Shown one piece after another: positions 20,431 to 29,076 of a DNA stretch of 43,515 bases (the stretch's first letter is position 1; every line of letters begins with the position of its first letter). The translations under genes were made by a program, and so were the position numbers. The notes under the pieces are model-generated. The model was not told the DNA's origin, made no database searches, and saw only the letters and a list, made by a program, of their open reading frames with translations. The stretch is from Gracilaria vermiculophylla (lineage: Eukaryota > Rhodophyta > Florideophyceae > Gracilariales > Gracilariaceae): positions 266,032-309,546 of the forward strand of contig JAHNZQ020003150.1 in NCBI GenBank assembly GCA_019155205.2, in the 5' to 3' direction.

Positions 20431-20942
20431 TTGAAAAGTCATGGGACACGTACAGCGAACCAGCGCAGGAGCGCCGGAGTTGCTCAACTGTTTTTCAATA
20501 AGTTGCTCAACTGCTTATCAATAGTTATGGGCGCAGATACAGGGGTCGCTGGTTCAAGCCCCGCCGTGGTTCAAATAAGATCTTTGTATGCTGCCACTGA
20601 AAGCGCGATGCACTGTAAGATACTCTCTGCCCGGCTGATTGCAGAAAAGCAGTTGAGCAACTCTGGCGCTCTTGCGCTGGTTCGCAGTACGTGTCCCATG
20701 ACTTTTCATACTCCTCCTCTTTTCCTGAGGATGTCGGCCCATCTCGAGCTGTGCTATCAGCCTGGCAGAGAGTATCTTACAGTGCATTGCGCTTTCAGTG
20801 GCAGCGTACATAGATCTTATTTGAACCACGGCGGGGCTTGAACCCGCAACCCCTGTATCTGGGCCCATAACTAATGAAAAGCAGTTGAGCAACTCCGGCG
20901 CTCCTGCGCTGGTTCGCTGTACGCGTCCCATGACTTTTCATA
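20431..20942. mobile_element. Palindromic composite of miniature LTR element, family 2
   Basis: Three 66-bp LTRs are present: LTR1 plus (20432-20497), LTR2 minus (20643-20708) and LTR3 minus (20875-20940). The complete unit is LTR3-internal-LTR2 on the minus strand. The plus half is LTR1 with an internal part cut short at 20642, where it meets the end of LTR2. LTRs begin TGAAAAG and end CTTTTCA. Primer sites are GTTATGGGCGCAG (20524-20536, plus) and exact GTTATGGGCCCAG (20871-20859, minus). A purine tract AGGAAAAGAGGAGGAG (minus, 20726-20711) precedes LTR2. CAATAT flanks the whole (20425-20430, 20943-20948). It encodes no protein. Confidence 0.8.
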
Positions 20943-21312
20943 CAATATGCGATAAACAGAATGGAGACATTATCATGGCGCCTTTCAGAACTTTAGCGCT
21001 GATCCAGAATTTACCAAGCCAGTACTCAGGAACGGGCTTTCTGATCACAAGAGAAATGTTCAAGACTGACCATCAAGGGCATCATTGAAAATCTGTAAAG
21101 TGGAAAGGAACAACGGACTTTTCAAACGCATATTTGAATGCATAAGTCTAGAACAATAGAGAGCAACCCCACAAACTCTAGTGGCACGAGCAGCCTTTCT
21201 GATCAATATTTTTCATGGCCGATCGACTCTTAGCGCATTCCAACAGGTACTCGGATACTTACTCTCATTGCCTGGTGTATCACATTCAAATGTACCACCA
21301 GAACGTTTCGAA

Positions 21313-21861
21313 TGTTGATAGTTCAAATTGTGAACTGCACGCCCTGTGTCACAAAAGAGTATAGCGCAAATAGCTCATCTGTTTTCTAACAGGTTATGGG
21401 CCTAGCTAAACGCTAGGACCCTGGGTTCGACTCCCAGAAGTGACCTGAGCCTGAGAAATTGTACAGGTGTACAGCAGTAGTGAAGATTGGCTACTGTAAG
21501 CTCAAGGTCTCGTTCTGTAAGGAAGTACAGGGCGAGAAGACGAGTTGATAGTTCAAATTGTGAACTGCACGCCCTGTGTCACAAGAGAGTATAGCGCAAA
21601 TAGCTCATCTGTTTTCTAACAGGTTCTGGGCCCAGCTAAACGCTAGGACCCTGGGTTCAATTCCCAGAAGTGACCTGAGCCTGAGAAATTGTACATGTGT
21701 ACAGCAGTGGTCAAAAGTGGTTACTGTATGCTTGAGGTCTCGTTCCGTATCGTTCCGTAAGGAAGTACAGGGCGAGGGGGCGTGTTGATAGTTCAAATGG
21801 TGAACTGTGCGCCCTGCGTCACAAGAGAGTATAGCGCAAATAGCTCATCTGTTTTCCAACA
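21313..21861 (+). mobile_element. Miniature LTR element (TRIM-like), family 1, tandem form
   Basis: The structure is LTR (21313-21391), internal (21392-21542), LTR (21543-21621), internal (21622-21782), LTR (21783-21861). All three LTRs are exactly 79 bp, starting TGTTGATAG (the middle one AGTTGATAG) and ending CTAACA or CCAACA. The primer site GGTTATGGGCC(T/C)AG follows each LTR directly. A purine-rich GGGCGAGGGGGCG tract precedes the last LTR. The exact 5-bp target duplication TCGAA flanks it (21308-21312, 21862-21866). No ORF of its own; it needs proteins from an autonomous copia. Confidence 0.92.
21392..21468 (+). other. Primer site and tRNA-like arms in TRIM internal domain
   Basis: GGTTATGGGCCTAG (21392-21405) is the half-tRNA-iMet primer site. 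It overlaps a possible 5-bp stem CCTAG/CTAGG with a 7-nt loop. Then CTGGG-TTCGACT-CCCAG forms a perfect T-arm-like hairpin with a box B (GGTTCGACTCC). TAGCTCATCTG, an A-box-like motif, lies just upstream in the LTR (21371-21381). GTCAC in the LTR and GTGAC after the T arm are complementary, like an acceptor stem. The region before the anticodon-like arm is too long for a real tRNA, so I call it tRNA-like, not a tRNA gene. Confidence 0.6.
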
Positions 21862-22265
21862 TCGAAGCCCATAAGAGTATGACAGCAACAAGAGCACTGC
21901 AAAAACTGCTGAAGTATCGTGAAAATACTGTCACATCTCCAACATTGCTTATTACAGGCACTGATGTATGGGTATTCTACAACAAGTCGATGCAAAAAGA
22001 CCCAGTGCGATGGATAAAAGCCACTGTCAGATGCGCAAAACCATTCTATGTAGAATGTCTGAGATCCGAAAGAGGCCTGCAAGTGAAAGTGGCATACGAA
22101 CAAATTTGAATAGGATCCCATGGATGACTGACACGAGAACTACTGGAAGGCATTCTCGAAGACGTGCTTGTGTATGACGCTCCAGAAACAGCACACCGAA
22201 ACACATAAGATGCTAATGCCAACCATTCCGAGAGCAGACTTGAACCGGATAACGCGGAGCAGATC

Positions 22266-23110
22266 ATGTATGACATTTTGGGCCCTGCAGACGATGAAGA
22301 TCCATATTCAGAAGCACCAAAACAGTCTGTTTTCTTTATAAACGCAATAAATGCCGACGCAAAGAAAGATATTGGTATACCGCTTGCATCTAAACCATTT
22401 CTTCTTGAAGAATCTTGTGTACGTTCGGATGAAAAGAAACTACGTACCCAGATGAACAACGCGACAAGAGGCGCTCAGGTTAGCAGACGCAAGATGGACT
22501 GCGCCCCATCTTGGATTCTTGACAGAGTAGTTGATGAAGAAATCGAGCATACATGGAAGTGATCATATACTGAGGTACTGGAAGGGGGCGTGCCTGTACA
22601 GGATATTTTGATAAGCTCACAAACTGTGTAGAAGGTTTATAGCGAAGAAAAAGATGTGAAAAGACAAAAAACCCGACTTTGCCCGCACGGAAGCCGAGAT
22701 CCAAGAAAGGTTACATACGTAATGATGCCGCCAGTGCACAATTCTATATTATCTATATTTTGCTTTCACTCGACACAGTCCTCAATCTTAGACTCGGAAG
22801 CATCGACATAAAAGTAGAATACTTGCAGAGCGGTTCCATTACACGAGCAATGTACGTCCAAACCCCGGCAGAATAGAAAGCACAACGAGGTATCCTAGGG
22901 AAACTGCTCAAGCTTTCATACGGGATAAGAGAAGCTGGCAGACAATGGTCAGTAACGATTGAATAATGGCTATTGGAGAAGGCCTATTTCAGGAGATTCC
23001 ATGGTGTAAGCCAACTTTTCGTGCGTTACAAAGCGAATGACAGTATTGCGCTCTTGTTAGCAAAACTAGAAGACGACATGCTAATTGCCGGTCATACGAA
23101 GATCATGAAC
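22266..23110 (+). pseudogene. Copia E reverse transcriptase remnant
   Basis: 22266-22562 holds the linker before RT (R-K-M-D-C-A-P-S-W-I, V-V-D-E-E-I-E-H-T-W). 22679-22876 shows A-S-A-Q-F, L-L-S-L-D-T-V-L and I-D-I-K-V-E-Y-L-Q-S-G, with the first catalytic Asp at residue 43 and Gly/Ala replaced by Val-Glu in the usual D-I-K-G-A. After a stop, L-L-K-L-S-Y-G-I-R-E-A-G-R-Q-W and the active-site pair L-E-D-D-M-L-I-A-G (about 23064-23090) follow. Frameshifts near 22600 and 22880. Confidence 0.8.
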
Positions 23111-23509
23111 TAATTCAGATAAGACATCAGGGCAATGCTCACGATTAGCAAGACCATTTTCGAGGAAGAAATCAAAATTCAAACGGTGTCTGATTACTCA
23201 GAGTACAAATACTGACGTGTGTTTAACTATGAAACAGTATGCAGATTCCATACAGCCAAGTAATATCAGCAGAGCTCATGAGAAGATGGAAATGGACACA
23301 GCAAAGACAAGTGAAGATAAAGCGTTCCCGAAAAATATCGGGAGAACTGATATGGCTTGTTGGAGGCGTATTATCGGAAGCAATACACGTGGAATCCCAC
23401 AGATAGCCACACCTGCCTCGAATGTCAGTCCAGGACATGGGTAACGCGAATAACGGCCTTGAGGGGATGAAAGGACTGCAACCGAACTTAATGTTCAAAA
23501 AACCCAAGG

Positions 23510-24056
23510 CACTATTTGTGAGGCTGAAGTTCTAAGTTTCTCGGACGCTGCATTTAACGTGACCCCCAGCCAGCGATACGGGCGAACAGGAGTAATATGT
23601 GGTGTCCGAAACCGCACGGAACAAGATGACGCTACGCTATATTATATGATTGTTTGGATTAGTTTGAAGCAGAGTTGCGTCTCGAATGCGTCATACGACG
23701 CAAAACTATTGGGCTGTACGGAAGCCGACGATCAAGGTTATAGAATTTAGATGGATTTTGTAACACAGTACTTCGTAAACCCTGATGACTTGACCAGAAG
23801 AGAACAGAGAACCGATTGACACTCTGTTCCAGTTTTCAAGTCACTTTCAACATTGGATAGCTTCAGGCATATTTTAAATGTGGACTCAAGAGGATTGTTT
23901 GACACTTTAACATCACTACACGGAGAGAGAGAATTCCGAGTGAAACAAACTGTACAACGAATTCGAGACTCTTTTAGATCAATAGATCTGGATGTAATAC
24001 GAGGGATTCAAGGACAGGTTAATATAGCTGACTTACGAAGAGAAATCTTGATTTAG
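23510..24056 (+). pseudogene. Copia E RNase H remnant
   Basis: The readable blocks are L-S-F-S-D-A-A-F (first Asp kept), S-Y-D-A-K-L-L-G (the Glu position is Asp), V-D-S-R-G-L-F-D-T-L, K-Q-T-V-Q-R-I-R-D-S and I-Q-G-Q-V-N-I-A-D-L. Stops at about 23748 and 23820 split it. 23120-23510 is the degraded RT-RH connection with no clear frame. Confidence 0.75.
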
Positions 24057-24181
24057 ACATGATCCTAAACTACGTTGCAAACAGTGGAACCCTACTGCTC
24101 CCACAACGCAAATCGTTTACATTGAATTGTGAAACATGGATGTAGGTTACTTCGAAGACTCTTCAAAGCTCCCGGGGGGTG

Positions 24182-24558
24182 TGTAAGACATGTAGAGCGC
24201 TATGGAGTACGGAAATAGCTAGTTCGAAGGCGTACGAATGTCAACGGTCATATATGAGGTGATAGGCATATGCGAAAGAGCGCTAGAAAGAATGTTGGAC
24301 GTGGAGACTGCAATGGAGTGCGAGAATAATTAATTCAAAGGCGTACAAACGTTAACGGTCACAGATGAGATGACAGCCATATGCAAGAGAGCGCAAGCCA
24401 GAAGTAGCAAATGATGAATAATGAAGGAACAATCGATGCGGAGAAAAACGTTCGCCAAGGAAGCAATGCAGCCACTTTTTTCCTGACACTTCTGTTCACG
24501 AGTCACAACCAAAGCTCACACGGCCCTTCATTAACATGATCGACGATTACGCTTGTCA
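24182..24558 (+). repeat. 3' LTR of copia E with internal tandem duplication
   Basis: 24293-24558 (266 bp) aligns with the whole 5' LTR. 24182-24292 (111 bp) is a second copy of the first 111 bp, starting TGTAAGACATG right after the CCCGGGGGG tract. The LTR is thus longer than its partner by one duplicated U3-side block. Confidence 0.8.
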
Positions 24559-24778
24559 CAAACCTGTACATCAGAAAACCCTTCAACATCGTTCAAAATA
24601 GCAATGAATGGATTCAGGAAAAACGAGAAGTTCTTGAAACGTCTTCTGTTGGGCACTGAAAAATTCGTTGCAAATCGTTTCCAATTATAATCAAAGAGTG
24701 TTTCATGTCAATAACTATAAAAAGGCCAGATAAATATATATATATTTAAACATCTAAGGAGATCATTCGTGCAACCAT
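24559..24778 (+). other. AT-rich leader before copia F gag
   Basis: No gene. It holds CTATAAAAAGG (near 24716) and a run of TA repeats (near 24738), a possible promoter for the gag that starts at 24779. No LTR or primer site of F can be recognised here; the 5' end of F may have been lost when E inserted. Confidence 0.35.
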
Positions 24779-25851
24779 GGACACAGAAAACAGAAGGGCT
24801 TTCGGAATCGAGAAAATGAATGGGGAAATTTAATTTTCGTAAAATTATTAAATGAAAAAATTGTCCACAGTTAACCCGCTCCCGGAAAACAGTAAATGGG
24901 TAATAAATTAATCCTGTGTTAAATTAAAAAGCATCTTCTGATACGTATCATAAGTTGACAGTATGCAAGTAATATATGTTGAATCCTGTAAAACTGGAAC
25001 AAAAGCATGAAAAACATTATTGAAAGTTTACAGGAATAAGTGTATCGCAAAGCAGAATGGGTACTGAATAACGATATCAGTCTTAGAAGCTTTCTGAAAA
25101 AGAATCAAAAGAAGAACATATAGAAGAACTGAAATGATTAAAAATACACTAAAACAACTTAGAAAACAAAATTATAAAGGAGATTACGTAATCTGACTAC
25201 AGATAAGTCTCTAGAAAGGCTATGAAATCTCGTTTATAATATTATACAACATCGCAAAAATTTACAATGTGAAAGAAAAACACCCAAGAGTATTACATGA
25301 AAAAATAAGGACAAGAAAGATCTGAAATGAAAACTGTGGCACGCCTTTCCAACGTAAGTTTCCTCACAAACATAAATAAAAATTAATTTCAAATGTATTC
25401 ACTGCAAGAAAAGAGTTAACATAATTGCCAATTGATTGACACGCAAAATAGATAAATATAATTTGTCATTTCAAAAAGACACAGATAAAAACAGCGGAAC
25501 ATTGTTAATGGAAATTATTGGGCTTATGCAAATAATTTGAAACATATTATTCAGATTCTGGCACAGCATTTCATATGAAAAATGACAGAAATTAGATTAC
25601 AGAAAATCCAAAATTTTAAGCCAATAGAAATAAGGTATGGAGATATAGCCACAGTGCATTCTACCAGGAAAAAAATGAGAATATAGAAATATTCGTAAAT
25701 GGAAAAGTGTTATCTATCCCAGTCCAAGACGCGCTGCATGGGCCAGAACTAGCAACAACTGTTTCAGCTTTTGGGCACATCGATCACCGAGGACACAAAA
25801 TCTATTTAACGAATGGTCACTGGTCTGTAACATTGAAAAATGCAAGAGAAG
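24779..25851 (+). pseudogene. Copia F gag-protease remnant
   Basis: The start M-D-T-E-N-R-R-A-F-G-I-E-K-M-N-G-E-N-F matches the classic copia Gag opening (x-L-N-G-x-N-Y/F). The middle is unreadable through stops. From about 25620 the protease second half is clear: Y-G-D-I-A-T-V, V-L-S-I-P-V-Q-D-A-L-H-G-P-E-L, S-A-F-G-H-I-D-H-R-G. The frame runs directly into the inserted R1a LTR. Confidence 0.65.
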
Positions 25852-26408
25852 TGTGATACCTTCAGTTCTGCTCTCGAGGCGGTAGCGCACAACGTCTGTT
25901 GAGAGTTTTTGGTGACTCCAAAGGCACTGGTTCCTAAAGGTGGTCTCCGAAAATTACGGTCATGAGCCGGGGGACTCCTGAAACGGGGTCCGCCAGCCCC
26001 AAACGGAGAAGGGGGTTCACTGGGCGGACTATGCTCTTATAGGCCCTGCTATGAGGCCACCTGCGGATGAGCTGCTTAGAAACCTGAAGGCGTTCGACTA
26101 GAGTCCCCAACCGGAAAAAGAAGAGAAACACCCAATGGTGCTTGGTTTATTTCCCGCAGAGGTAGAGCTCGACCCGCAGAATAAGTGCCGTGCCGGGAGC
26201 CTGCCTCGACAGGTCGCGCTACTGTACTATTTACATGCACCAATTACATCAAATATATATCAAAGTTTTTCATTTCCTTAGGCGTGCTGTAGCACACGTT
26301 GGCCGAATAATTCACCATGCGGCTCAGTTAACAAAATAAGAACCCTTCTTAGGAATATTTTGTCGCAAAGCCACATGAAAAAATCACCTCAGGATTTACT
26401 GTAGTACA
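25852..26408 (+). repeat. R1 LTR, copy a (inserted in copia F)
   Basis: 557 bp, starting TGTGATACC and ending CTGTAGTACA. It aligns with 36272-36824 (same strand) and with the reverse complement of 37509-38062. Flanks AGAAG and AGACA agree only partly, so the target duplication has decayed. No coding sequence. Position inside the copia F frame and lack of an internal region make it a solo LTR. Confidence 0.8.
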
Positions 26409-27879
26409 AGACACGATATTTGAAATAAAAGAAGACAGTGGAACTTATAGCTTCAAAAGCTCAAATATTATCATGAACTTTAATTTATTGTATGCAATCA
26501 GTTTTACGGAACAAAATTTATGGCGAGCAAGACCGGGATATCGCGGAAAATCTGTTATAGAACAAAATAATTTTAACCAAATGGCCCAAGGTCTACCAAA
26601 ACAATATAAAAAAGAATTTGTACATTCTTGCATACCATATGCCCTTCAAATAATGACTTCTAAATCCTTTCATACTTCAGGAGGATTTTTTCCGACCAAA
26701 AAAAAGAAAGCTTTTAAATACAGATATATGTAGCACAGTTTATACTTCGTTTATAGATGGAAGTGTGTATATAATTACTTTCATTGACGGCTTCAATAGG
26801 AATTATTTTTTTGCATTTTCTATTGACTAAAACGGATGCTTCCCAGACGAAAAATGTTTTGGTCAAGAACATAGAAATGCAAGAAATAAAAATTTGAAAA
26901 GAATCAAAAAGGACCAATGCGGAATATATATGTCTATTTTATTTGAAAACTGCTGAAATAAAGAAGGAATAATACAGGAACCAGCAGGAACCTATTATTC
27001 TCAAAAGAACGGCGATACAGAAAAATTGAACAGAACGTTCTGCGAGAAACCAGTCTGAATGTTTTATTTCAGAAATGTTGCAAAACCCTCTCGGGCAGAA
27101 GCAATTCAAACATCAATTGAAATATGAAATACTCCACAGACAATACCTCTCGGAAATTAGAGTCCGTACAAGAAATGGATCGTAAGAAAGCGTCATGTTT
27201 CTAACTTATTCGTGTTGGGATCCAAAACGTATGTTTTTATTTCAAATAGTCAAAAAAATTGGATCCCAAATCAATATTCTGCTAATTTCTTAGATTTGAC
27301 AACAGAAACTATCGCTCTATGGGTAACTGAACAAAGACGTCGATCATAAATGGAAAAGAAAGTTATATCTGGAGATAAAATTATGTGAACGAGAATGATA
27401 AAAACAAATTTTGATGAGAAAGGAAACGCTGAAGAACAAATTAGCAGGAATCGAACAATTTTAACACCGCAAATAGTACGGAAGTGGCGTAATATGACAC
27501 AGGATCTGAATTTAATATGCATGAAGAACCACAAAAGTTAAGAAGAAGTACGAGAGAACGAAAATCGGCGACTTGGATCACATACAAAAAAGCAGAAGCT
27601 CAAGAAAGGAAATCGTCAACAGCGACTATTAAGCTTTCAGACCAAAACTAAACCGAAACCGAAAAATGTTAAGGAAGAATCATTGAAAAACAATTCTGAG
27701 TGATGCATACAAGATATGGAAAAAAAAATGAAATCTCATTATGAAAATGATTTTTTATTTTTGGTTCTTTAAACTTCTTACATGCATACTCTACAGCCTT
27801 AATAGTTTTTTCAAATTAAGGTCATTTATCGAAAATCAACAAAAAACATTTGAAAGCCAGGCCAGTGTGGAATGGATAC
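26409..27879 (+). pseudogene. Copia F integrase and start of RT
   Basis: 26473-26733 is open and shows the zinc region: L-W-R-A-R-P-G-Y-R-G-K (His residues changed), then F-V-H-S-C. The core is recognisable in V-Y-I-I-T-F-I-D-G-F-N-R, with the second Asp of F-I-D-D-F changed to Gly. The Glu region and the rest are broken by stops. At about 27680-27745 the RT opening K-K-K-M-K-S-H-Y-E-N-D appears. The sequence between that and 27879 is too decayed to read. Confidence 0.65.
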
Positions 27880-28735
27880 TGAAGTGCAACGCCCTCCAGG
27901 GAGGTTTTTCTTTGGCACTTTGCCAGTTCACCGCATTAGGGTTCGACAGCACTTATGAGAGTGGATAATACCACGAGGACGATTCGCGTCCGTTTACGTG
28001 GTGGGTTCCAAAGTAGCCGGCATGGCGCGTATCGCGTGCCGTGGGACTCCCGCGTTAGCAGCGTGCGGCTGGATGGCTTCAGTATGAGCGCCATTTGGTA
28101 CATGCCGTGCACGGTTAATTTAGTATTTTTCGCAAATGTAATTATTTAGTTATTCCGGCCATTTTAGCTCTAGCGCTACAATACTTTGTGCGACGGCATT
28201 TCAGCCGTCGGGCCCGGTAAACCGCACCAAACGAGCTGATCTCCGGTCTGAACTTGCCGCCCACGCGGGTGTCCCTCTCCACCTTGGGGGAGTACACCGT
28301 GGACTACGGAAGTCAGCCGCCCGTGATGCCGAAAAACATTGTTTGGACAAGTCATCCCTTTTCACAAGTTTGCCCTCGTACGAGGTTATCTGTACCGGAC
28401 CTCCGGTCTACCCCTGTTTTGGACTACATCTGCCATGAACTCCACGCGGCTTGCCCTATGCCTGCACAGCCTAATATCATCCATAGCCGCGCCGAGATGG
28501 GTCGACACATTACTGAGAAATCTCGCCGTACTTACGGCCTCGGCTCCAAACACAGGAATTGCCGAATCTCCGGTTTCTCCACTCGTCCATCTCCTGCACC
28601 CATTGCGATGGCTAGTCCGCGGAGTTAAGTCCAGCTCGTTTGCATCACCCATGGAAGGGTCTGCCACTGAAACCTCGCGAGGAAGAGGTTCGAGCATCCT
28701 TCCTGGTAATTTCCGTTTTGGGGTCTTGCATTACA
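27880..28735 (+). repeat. 5' LTR of element G
   Basis: Starts TGAAGTGCAAC and ends TTGCATTACA; the ends are imperfect inverted repeats. Aligns end to end with 34013-34870. Strong shared blocks are GCACGGTTAATTTAGTATTTT and CTCTAGCGCTACAATACTT, which look like the conserved promoter/termination part. Confidence 0.9.
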
Positions 28736-29076
28736 AAGTAGCCTCCCGATCTAGAACGGAGATTCACTGGCAGATCCTCTATGTCGTCATTTTTCTTCTT
28801 CATTTCTTGTCCACTTGGTGATTCATTCGTAAGATATCCCCCTCGTCGTGACGCATGCCTCCGACGGGCAAGAAACCCATTGTAGACAAGCCGATAACGA
28901 CCCAGAGCCGCCATCGCGAAGGGAACGAGGAGCGCCAAGTTGTGACTCTCAAGACAACAGGTGGACCGCAGAACGCTGACGGCTGAACCGGATACCTTAT
29001 CACCTGAGGCTGGGCCATCAACAGCCATTAAGAGCTTATCCACGCCCCCACGAGTTGTGGAAAAACCCTACATGGT

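Larger units (their letters stand above)
19706..22109 (+). pseudogene. Copia E integrase, interrupted by three insertions
   Basis: Zinc region 19706-19935 (H-x-F-T-H ... C-x3-C-E-C, then D-I-C-M-N-G). Core first block 20251-20430 (F-V-Q-T-D-F-M, M-D-C-G-T-D-Y). Core second block 20943-21110 (D-P-E-F-T-K, damaged). Connecting part 21111-21312. C-terminal domain 21862-22109 (T-D-V-W-V-F-Y, D-P-V-R-W-I-K-A-T-V). The reading frame on each side of the insertions at 20431-20942 and 21313-21861 joins cleanly once one copy of the short target duplication is removed. That confirms both as secondary insertions. Confidence 0.8.
17890..24558 (+). mobile_element. Ty1/copia retrotransposon E with both LTRs
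   Basis: Plus-strand order is 5' LTR (17890-18155/8), primer site (18159-18172), gag, protease, integrase, RT, RNase H, a CCCGGGGGG tract (24171-24179) and the 3' LTR (24182-24558). Three later insertions interrupt the integrase: about 19936-20250, 20431-20942 and 21313-21861. Without them it is about 5.3 kb, a normal copia length. A possible degenerate target duplication is CCTGC (17885-17889) and CCTGT (24563-24567). Many stops; inactive. Confidence 0.85.

Noticed and set aside
20554..20931. Overlapping ORFs (158 codons plus, 125 codons minus) with near-identical translations.
   Set aside because: The similarity arises because the region is an inverted duplication of a non-coding miniature LTR element.
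21361..21460. Possible functional tRNA gene (A and B boxes, T arm, complementary GTCAC/GTGAC).
   Set aside because: The part before the anticodon-like arm is about 53 nt instead of about 26, the sequence straddles an LTR border, and it recurs with each transposon copy. Treated as a tRNA-like part of the TRIM.
21313..21861. Regular direct repeats with spacers, CRISPR-like at first look.
   Set aside because: Repeats of 79 bp with near-identical 151-161-bp spacers, TG...CA ends and 5-bp target duplications in a eukaryotic retrotransposon: this is an LTR array.
28645..29043. 132-codon minus-strand ORF over the 5' LTR end and leader of element G.
   Set aside because: It spans the LTR border, has no motif and is not matched at the 3' LTR; likely chance.
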